Assembly (NCBI GenBank): GCA_019416395.1
Contig: DXXH01000024.1
Coordinates: 20,365-31,094 of the forward strand
Source of the DNA: Clostridiales bacterium
GTDB lineage: Bacteria > Bacillota > Clostridia > Oscillospirales > Acutalibacteraceae
Reading direction: 5' to 3'
Length of the DNA: 10,730 nucleotides
In this document: positions 5,764 to 10,730 of the stretch, one piece after another
Layout of the letters: each line of letters opens with the position of its first letter
Numbering within the stretch: the first letter of the stretch is position 1
Made by a program: the position numbers and the translations under genes
Notes under the pieces: generated by a model
Told to the model about the DNA's origin: nothing
Database searches by the model: none
The model's input: the letters and a program-made list of their open reading frames with translations, nothing else

Positions 5764-7740
5764 GTGCGTCGGAAAAAGGTATGGGTGGTTTCCCCCCTGT
5801 TTTATCTGATGGCGCTGGCCATGGTGCTGATGGCGCTGGCCAGCTGGCGTTACAGCAAGATCCTGTTTCTGGTTGAGGGGACGGTCGCGGGCATGTCGGT
5901 GCTGGCGGTACTGGTCTCCGACTTCTTGTACCGCCGGAATATCTCCACCACGGTGAAAAGTGCCAAACGGGTGCTCACCGGGGAAGAGGAAGCGGCCTTT
6001 CAGGCGTTTGCCCTGCCGGTAGCGGTGGTGGCGCCCGCCGGGGATATTGTATGGGCCAATGAGGCCTTTGCCGGCGACCTGTGCGGTGGCGGGAATTTTC
6101 TGGGGGACAATGTGCTCAAGTACATTTACCCCAAAACCTTCCGCCAGGTGATGGGAGAACGGGGCGCGGCGGTAAGCCATAACGGGCGGGAATACACTGT
6201 GTATGGAGCCCGGGCCAAGGACGGGTATATCCTGTACTTTGTGGACGACACTTATTTTAAAGCCATCAATAAAGAATACCGGGAAAAACGTCCGGTGGTG
6301 TGCCTGGCTGCCTTTGACAACCGGGAAGAACTGGTCCGCGACAGCTTTGGCGGGGACGATTCCCGGATCACAGCGGAAGTGGACGAAGCGATCCGCCGCT
6401 GGGTGATTCAGGAGATGAACGGCTTTGTGCGCCGGTTGGATAACAGCCGGTACCTGTTTGTGGTGGACGACGCCCACATCGAGCAGGCCAAAAAGAAGCG
6501 GTTTCACGTGTTGGACGAGGTTCGGGCTATTCGCAGTGCCCGGAATAATATGAGCGCCACCATCTCCATTGGCGTAGGCCGTGGGGCAAAGGATATCGCT
6601 GAAAGCGAACGTTGGGCCCGGCAGGCTTTGGATATGGCTTTGGGCCGGGGCGGCGACCAGGTGGCGGTCAAGCAGGAAGGGGACACCTACGAGTTTTTCG
6701 GCGGCTTGTCCAAGGGCGTGGAAAAGCGGGACAAAGTGCGTACCCGTGTTATTGCGGCCACTTTGACCGACCATGTAAAGGCCAGCGACCAGGTGTTTGT
6801 CATGGGCCATAAGAATTCCGACCTGGACAGCATTGGCAGCGCGGTAGGCGTGTGGGCGGCTGTCCATAAAGGGCTGGAAAAGCCGGTGCACATTGTGCTG
6901 AACCGGAACCAGACGTTGGCAGGTCCCCTGGTGGAGATGACCGAGAAGGCCTATCCCGGGGAAACGTTGTTTATCAGCCCTCTGGAAGCGCTGCAATCGG
7001 CTACAGAACGATCTTTGCTGATCGTGGTGGACACCCATTCGGTGAACTTTGTGGAGAGCCGGGAGCTTTTGGAGAGAGTTCCCCGAGTGGTGGTGATCGA
7101 CCATCACCGTATGATGGTGACCCACATCAAAAACGCCCTGATTTTCTATCACGAGCCCTACGCCAGTTCCGCGTCGGAAATGGTGACCGAGCTGGCCCAG
7201 TACATCAAGGCGTCTGCCATCGACGGTGCGGACGCTCAAGCGCTGCTGGCGGGCATTATGCTGGATACCAAGAACTTTGTGCTGAAAACCGGTGTGCGCA
7301 CCTTTGAAGCGTCGGCCTTTCTCCGCCGCCGTGGCGCGGATACCGTGGCGGTCAAGAAGCTGTTTTCCGATTCCCTGGAGACGTACAAGCAAAAAGCTCA
7401 GTTGGTTTCGGGAGCGGAGATCTACAAAGGCTGCGCCATTGCTACGTCCAGTTGGGAGCACGGAGATTTTCGTGTGGCCGCCGCTCAGGCAGCCGATGAG
7501 CTGCTGTCCATCATGGGGGTCCGGGCATCTTTTGTGTTGTACCGTTCCAACGGGGACGTGAACATTTCTGCCCGCAGTCTGGGGGACGTGAACGTCCAGG
7601 TCATATTAGAGGAATTTGGCGGCGGCGGCCATTTCACCATGGCCGGCGCTCAGCTGAAGAATATATCCATCGGGGACGCCCGGCGAGCTTTGATCCGGGA
7701 GTTGGACGACAAGCTGGAGGAATCCTCGGTGCAAAACTAA
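5764..7740 (+). CDS. gdpP: GdpP-family c-di-AMP phosphodiesterase (TM-PAS-GGDEF-DHH/DHHA1)
   Basis: This 658-residue membrane protein hydrolyses cyclic di-AMP to pApA and so lowers the signal that controls potassium/osmolyte transport and cell-wall homeostasis. Order of parts: two membrane segments (about 8-27 and 33-54), a PAS-like domain (about 80-165, can bind haem in the family), a degenerate GGDEF domain (about 176-305, with G-R-G-G-D-Q in place of an active signature), the DHH domain with His349, Asp353 and Asp355 in M-G-H-K-N-S-D-L-D-S-I-G, Asp423 in V-V-D-T-H-S, D-H-H (446-448) and Asp501, then DHHA1 with G-G-G-G-H-F-T-M-A-G-A (619-629). All expected metal ligands are there and length is normal for GdpP/YybT. 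The GTG start at 5764 follows GAGGAAG (5748-5754) by 9 bases; the next in-frame Met lies inside the first membrane segment. The order gdpP-rplI-dnaB is the Bacillus yybT-rplI-dnaC arrangement. Confidence 0.96.
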   Translation: MRRKKVWVVSPLFYLMALAMVLMALASWRYSKILFLVEGTVAGMSVLAVLVSDFLYRRNISTTVKSAKRVLTGEEEAAFQAFALPVAVVAPAGDIVWANEAFAGDLCGGGNFLGDNVLKYIYPKTFRQVMGERGAAVSHNGREYTVYGARAKDGYILYFVDDTYFKAINKEYREKRPVVCLAAFDNREELVRDSFGGDDSRITAEVDEAIRRWVIQEMNGFVRRLDNSRYLFVVDDAHIEQAKKKRFHVLDEVRAIRSARNNMSATISIGVGRGAKDIAESERWARQALDMALGRGGDQVAVKQEGDTYEFFGGLSKGVEKRDKVRTRVIAATLTDHVKASDQVFVMGHKNSDLDSIGSAVGVWAAVHKGLEKPVHIVLNRNQTLAGPLVEMTEKAYPGETLFISPLEALQSATERSLLIVVDTHSVNFVESRELLERVPRVVVIDHHRMMVTHIKNALIFYHEPYASSASEMVTELAQYIKASAIDGADAQALLAGIMLDTKNFVLKTGVRTFEASAFLRRRGADTVAVKKLFSDSLETYKQKAQLVSGAEIYKGCAIATSSWEHGDFRVAAAQAADELLSIMGVRASFVLYRSNGDVNISARSLGDVNVQVILEEFGGGGHFTMAGAQLKNISIGDARRALIRELDDKLEESSVQN

Positions 7741-7753
7741 GAGAAAACCTAGG

Positions 7754-7780
7754 GGCGGAGACGGTTGTTTTCCGCCGCTT
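7754..7780 (+). terminator. Weak terminator or attenuator hairpin between gdpP and rplI
   Basis: GGCGGAGA (7754-7761) pairs with TTTCCGCC (7769-7776) in an 8-pair stem with one G-U and a 7-base loop, followed by GCTTTTG. The T-run is short, so partial termination or an RNA 3'-end protecting hairpin is more likely than full termination. It begins 14 bases after the gdpP stop and ends 20 bases before the rplI start. It could raise or lower rplI relative to gdpP. Confidence 0.45.
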
Positions 7781-7800
7781 TTGAAAGGAAGGGATCAGCC

Positions 7801-8250
7801 ATGAAAGTGGTGTTGTTGCAAGATGTGAAGTCCATTGGAAAAAAGGGAGAGCTGTGCAATGTGTCCGACGGGTACGCCCGGAACTTCCTGCTGCCCCGCA
7901 AGCTGGCCAAAGAGGCCAACGCCCAGGCGATGAACGAGTTGAAAAACGCCGAAGCAGCCCGGGAATACAAGATCAAAACCGAAACCGACCATGCTAACCA
8001 GTGTGCGCAAACCCTCACCGGCAAAACGCTGAAGATTTACGCCAAGCCTGGCCAGGGCGGGAAGATCTTTGGTTCCGTGACCGCCAAGGAAATTGCGGAA
8101 GAGATCAAGCGTCAATTCGGCATTGAGGTGGATAAACGGAAGGTGGCCCTGTCCGGGGACATCAAAGCGTTCGGGACCTATAATTTTGATGTGAAGTTTT
8201 ATGCTGGGATCACCGCGACCATGAGCGTAGCGGTGTGCGAAAAGGAATGA
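7801..8250 (+). CDS. rplI: 50S ribosomal protein bL9
   Basis: This 149-residue protein binds the 23S rRNA near the base of the L1 stalk and helps keep reading frame. It opens with the signature M-K-V-V-L-L-Q-D-V-K-x-I-G-K-K-G-E, followed by V-S-D-G-Y-A-R-N-F-L-L-P-R-K-L-A (residues 21-36), a charged helix (about 40-75) linking the two globular domains, and a C-terminal domain starting near K-I-Y-A-K-P-G-Q-G-G-K-I-F-G-S-V (about 79-94). Length equals that usual for the family. The ATG at 7801 is chosen over upstream in-frame starts because AAAGGAAGGG (7784-7793) lies 7 bases before it and the family begins with this Met. It sits between gdpP and dnaB as in many Bacillota. Confidence 0.98.
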   Translation: MKVVLLQDVKSIGKKGELCNVSDGYARNFLLPRKLAKEANAQAMNELKNAEAAREYKIKTETDHANQCAQTLTGKTLKIYAKPGQGGKIFGSVTAKEIAEEIKRQFGIEVDKRKVALSGDIKAFGTYNFDVKFYAGITATMSVAVCEKE

Positions 8251-8254
8251 GAGA

Positions 8255-8273
8255 TTCCCCAGAGGGGAACTTT
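8255..8273 (+). terminator. Small hairpin between rplI and dnaB, possible attenuator
   Basis: TTCCCC (8255-8260) and GGGGAA (8264-8269) form a perfect 6-pair stem with a 3-base loop, followed by CTTTG. It starts 4 bases after the rplI stop. The stem is short and the T-run minimal, so this is at most a weak terminator; it could stabilise the abundant rplI mRNA end. Confidence 0.35.
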
Positions 8274-8304
8274 GTGAGAAAAACCGGGAAAGGAGGCGCT
8301 GTCC

Positions 8305-9690
8305 ATGGACTACGGAACGGAAGGTTACCTGGATACCCAGGCCCAGGCCGGACTGAATATGCCTTTTAGCTTAGAGGCAGAACAGTCGGTGCTGGGGGCA
8401 ATTCTGCTGGAGCCGTCTTGTCTTGCCACAGTGGTGGATATCCTGCCCCGGAAAGACTATTTTTACGCGGTGAATAACCGGCTGATTTACGGGGCGATGG
8501 TGGAGATGTTCGCCCTGGGATTGCCGGTGGATTTTGTCACCGTGCTGGAGCGTCTCAAGGAAGAAAAGGACTTCGACGAAGCCACTGGAAAAGTCTATCT
8601 GACCCAGCTGGCCCAGTTGGTGCCCGCCATTTCCCATGTGGAAACATACGCCAAGATTGTCCGGGATAAATATGATCTGCGCACCCTGATGCAGGCGGCC
8701 CGGGGGATTTTGGACGACGCCAGCTCCGGGGAGCGGGAAACTTCCCTGCTGCTGGATTCTGCGGAAAAGAGGATTTACGATATCCGCCGGGGCAAGAGTG
8801 ACCAGGGCTTGCAGCCGGTGCGTGAGATCCTGCTGGAGACCTTTGACCGGCTGGATAAGTTGAATTCTGTGGACCGCGACAAATATAAAGGATTGCCTAC
8901 GGGGATCAAGGAACTGGATAACACCATCACCGGATTGAACCGTTCGGACTTGATTGTGCTGGCGGCCCGTCCTGGCGTGGGTAAAACCAGTTTGGGATTG
9001 AACATCGCCAGGCATGTGTCGGTGACTGCCGGACGGCGGGTGGCGTTTTTCTCTCTGGAAATGGGCCGGGAGCAGCTGGCTTCCCGTCTGCTTGCCAGCG
9101 AAGCCCTGGTGGAAGGCACCAAACTGCGCTCCGGGGACTTGACGGAAGCGGAATGGGCCCGTTTGATCGAAGCGGGGGATATCCTTCGCCGGGCGGACTT
9201 GTACTTTGACGATACCCCAGGTCTGACGGTGCTGGAGATGCAGGGCAAGCTGCGCCGCTTGGATCATGTGGACCTGGTGGTGGTGGACTATTTGCAGCTG
9301 ATGACCGGTACCCGGAAAAACGACAACCGCGTCAACGAGATTTCGGAAATCACCCGGAACTTGAAGGTGCTGGCGAAAGAGCTGAATGTGCCTTTAATAG
9401 CCCTTTCCCAGTTGCGCCGTCCTACGGAGCGGACCAAAGATCACCGCCCGGGCCTTTCCGAGCTGCGTGATTCCGGTTCTATCGAACAGGACGCCGACAT
9501 CGTCATTTTCCTTCACCGGGAAGCTTACAACGCCACCAGTGAAGGGGGACAGGTGACAGAGGACATGGACCAGAACGCCGCCGAAATCATTGTGGCCAAG
9601 AACCGTCACGGAGAAACAAAATCCATACCGGTCCATTGGCAGGGCGAATATATGCGCTATACTTCCCGGGAGGTTATCCGCCATGAGTGA
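8305..9690 (+). CDS. dnaB: Replicative DNA helicase DnaB (DnaC of Bacillus)
   Basis: This 461-residue hexameric 5'-3' helicase unwinds DNA at the replication fork and binds primase through its N-terminal domain. The N-terminal domain (about 18-125, P-F-S-L-E-A-E-Q-S-V-L-G-A-I-L) is joined by a linker (about 150-195) to a RecA-like motor. The Walker A is A-R-P-G-V-G-K-T-S (221-229), with catalytic Glu252 in S-L-E-M, Walker B V-V-V-D-Y-L-Q-L (325-332), sensor S-Q-L-R-R (368-372), R-D-S-G-S-I-E-Q-D-A-D (388-398) and the arginine-finger region K-N-R-H-G-E-T (432-438). All are intact, there is no intein, and length is normal. The ATG at 8305 has AAAGGAGG (8289-8296) 8 bases upstream. Its last codons overlap the start of tilS by 8 bases, indicating translational coupling. 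Confidence 0.98.
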   Translation: MDYGTEGYLDTQAQAGLNMPFSLEAEQSVLGAILLEPSCLATVVDILPRKDYFYAVNNRLIYGAMVEMFALGLPVDFVTVLERLKEEKDFDEATGKVYLTQLAQLVPAISHVETYAKIVRDKYDLRTLMQAARGILDDASSGERETSLLLDSAEKRIYDIRRGKSDQGLQPVREILLETFDRLDKLNSVDRDKYKGLPTGIKELDNTITGLNRSDLIVLAARPGVGKTSLGLNIARHVSVTAGRRVAFFSLEMGREQLASRLLASEALVEGTKLRSGDLTEAEWARLIEAGDILRRADLYFDDTPGLTVLEMQGKLRRLDHVDLVVVDYLQLMTGTRKNDNRVNEISEITRNLKVLAKELNVPLIALSQLRRPTERTKDHRPGLSELRDSGSIEQDADIVIFLHREAYNATSEGGQVTEDMDQNAAEIIVAKNRHGETKSIPVHWQGEYMRYTSREVIRHE

Positions 9691-10730
9691 GCTTTTGGCG
9701 GCGGATCTTTCCGGTTTGCCCCAGAAGGGGCTTGTGGTAGTGGGGTTTTCCGGTGGGGCCGATTCCACCGCGCTGGCCCACTGCCTTTTGAGTCAGATCT
9801 CTCCGGAGCGGCTGGTGCTGGCCCATGTAAACCACCAGCTGCGGGGGGAAGAATCGGAAAAAGACGAAGCCGCTGCCCGGCAGTTTGCCGGGCGGTTTGG
9901 GCTTCGCTTTGCTGTTTTCCGGGAAGATGTGGCTGCCCTGGCCAAACGGCAGGGTTTGGGGCTGGAGGAATGTGGACGGAATGTCCGGTACCGATTTTTC
10001 CACTCCCTGGCTACCGGGGAAAACGACCGGATTCTCACCGCCCACAACGCTAACGACAATGTGGAAACCGTACTGCTGCATTTGTGCCGGGGAACTTCCC
10101 TGCCAGGGCTTTTGGGGATCCCTTACCGCCGGGGGAAAATCCTGCGGCCGCTGTTGCGGGTTTCCCGCAAGGAAATCGAGGAATACTGCCGCTTTCACCA
10201 TCTTTCTTACGTGACAGACAGTTCCAACTTCTCCCACCAGTACGCCCGGAACCGAATACGCCTAGATGTGTTGCCCGTGTTGGAGGGGCTGAATCCCCAG
10301 ATGCTTGAGGCGGTTTCCCGCATGACGGAGACTCTTGCCTTGGATCAAGACTACCTGGAACAGGAAGCCCAGGCTCTGTTGGAGCGGTCCCGAGGAACCT
10401 GGGGGTTGGACGGGGGAAGGCTGAAGACAGCCCACCCGGCAGTTCTTACCCGGGCGCTGCGGCGTTTTTGGGAAGAGACTAACGGGAGTTCTTTGGAAAA
10501 AAAACACTTGGACGCTTTACTCCGCTGTTTGGAACAGGGTGGGGAAACGGATCTGCCCGGTGGTGTGCGGGGGCGGGTTTCCCAGGGGGTATTGTCCTTG
10601 GAAAGCCCAGAGGATCCGGAAGGCTTTTCCCTGGAGACCGGGGTGGGAAAGACCCTTCTTCCTTGCGGAAAAGAGCTGGTTTTCCAGGTAAAAAGCCTGG
10701 GGGAAGAGGGGAAAAGCCCAAAAATTCATA
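9683..10730 (+). CDS. tilS: tRNA(Ile)-lysidine synthetase, 3' end outside the window
   Basis: TilS uses ATP and lysine to convert C34 of the CAU-anticodon tRNA-Ile to lysidine, so that it reads AUA as isoleucine; the gene is normally essential. The frame stays open for 349 codons to the window edge; a full protein is usually 400-470 residues, so perhaps 50-120 residues are missing. The PP-loop ATP site S-G-G-A-D-S-T-A-L is at 23-31. Family signatures follow: H-V-N-H-Q-L-R-G (54-61), E-E-C-G-R-N-V-R-Y-R-F-F, T-A-H-N-A-N-D-N-V-E-T-V-L-L-H-L, G-L-L-G-I-P and R-P-L-L-R-V-S-R, then D-S-S-N with Y-A-R-N-R-I-R and the substrate-binding C-terminal part. The ATG at 9683 overlaps the end of dnaB by 8 bases in a different frame, with GGGAGG-like purines about 10 bases before it. 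No stop codon or frameshift is seen. Confidence 0.96.
   Translation, partial: MSELLAADLSGLPQKGLVVVGFSGGADSTALAHCLLSQISPERLVLAHVNHQLRGEESEKDEAAARQFAGRFGLRFAVFREDVAALAKRQGLGLEECGRNVRYRFFHSLATGENDRILTAHNANDNVETVLLHLCRGTSLPGLLGIPYRRGKILRPLLRVSRKEIEEYCRFHHLSYVTDSSNFSHQYARNRIRLDVLPVLEGLNPQMLEAVSRMTETLALDQDYLEQEAQALLERSRGTWGLDGGRLKTAHPAVLTRALRRFWEETNGSSLEKKHLDALLRCLEQGGETDLPGGVRGRVSQGVLSLESPEDPEGFSLETGVGKTLLPCGKELVFQVKSLGEEGKSPKIH

Noticed and set aside
5704..7461. 585-codon open frame on the minus strand
   Set aside because: It lies entirely antisense to gdpP, whose domains and motifs are intact. The translated protein is rich in His, Gln, Arg and Pro with no recognisable domain, as expected from a GC-rich antisense frame.
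8371..9267. 298-codon open frame on the minus strand
   Set aside because: Antisense to dnaB, with shadow composition and no domain.
1..10730. CRISPR arrays, insertion sequences, prophage genes, tRNA or rRNA genes
   Set aside because: No regularly spaced repeats, no transposase or integrase, no terminal inverted repeats, and no tRNA T-loop (GGTTCRANNCC) or rRNA signature were found on either strand.

Overview
The window is about 58% GC and looks like a chromosomal housekeeping segment of a clostridial Gram-positive, most likely a gut Oscillospiraceae/Ruminococcaceae-type organism. This is inferred from the NifS/NifU pair of the clostridial subtype (NifU with a C-terminal D-C-x-x-C tail), an RNase J, a GdpP-rplI-dnaB block as in Bacillota, strong AGGAGG ribosome binding sites and several GTG starts. 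The genus cannot be fixed from the sequence alone.

Left part, all on the minus strand (1-2855). Reading in the direction of transcription, a cysteine desulfurase (nifS-type, 1656-2855) and a NifU/IscU-like Fe-S scaffold (1114-1539) form a two-gene Fe-S assembly operon. It starts at a good promoter (2932-2960) that carries an imperfect dyad, and it ends at a near-perfect intrinsic terminator (1075-1104). Next comes a MerR-family regulator (252-968) with an unusual layout: MerR DNA-binding domain, coiled coil, two membrane segments and a C-terminal zinc ribbon. It ends at a hairpin (179-214). Last is the 5' end of a gene cut by the window edge (1-113), probably a GH125 alpha-mannosidase, with its own extended -10 promoter.

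Middle (2856-3605), 750 bases with no convincing gene. It holds the divergent control region: the nifS promoter pointing left, and a textbook TTGACA-17-TACAAT promoter (3123-3151) pointing right. About 440 bases of GC-rich, strongly self-complementary leader follow, ahead of the RNase J gene. At least five consecutive stem-loops can be drawn by eye in the first 180 bases, and there are mutually exclusive pairings further down. I do not recognise a known riboswitch in it. This is the best candidate in the window for something undescribed.

Right part, all on the plus strand (3606-10730). The genes are RNase J with a roughly 150-residue lysine/arginine-rich N-terminal extension, GdpP (membrane-bound c-di-AMP phosphodiesterase), ribosomal protein bL9 (rplI), replicative helicase DnaB, and tilS (tRNA-Ile lysidine synthetase, running off the window). 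The gaps are 46, 60 and 54 bases, and dnaB and tilS overlap by 8 bases, so this reads as one transcription unit. Small hairpins between gdpP/rplI and rplI/dnaB may tune expression within it. The cluster joins RNA decay, c-di-AMP turnover, translation and replication; all catalytic motifs that can be checked are intact.
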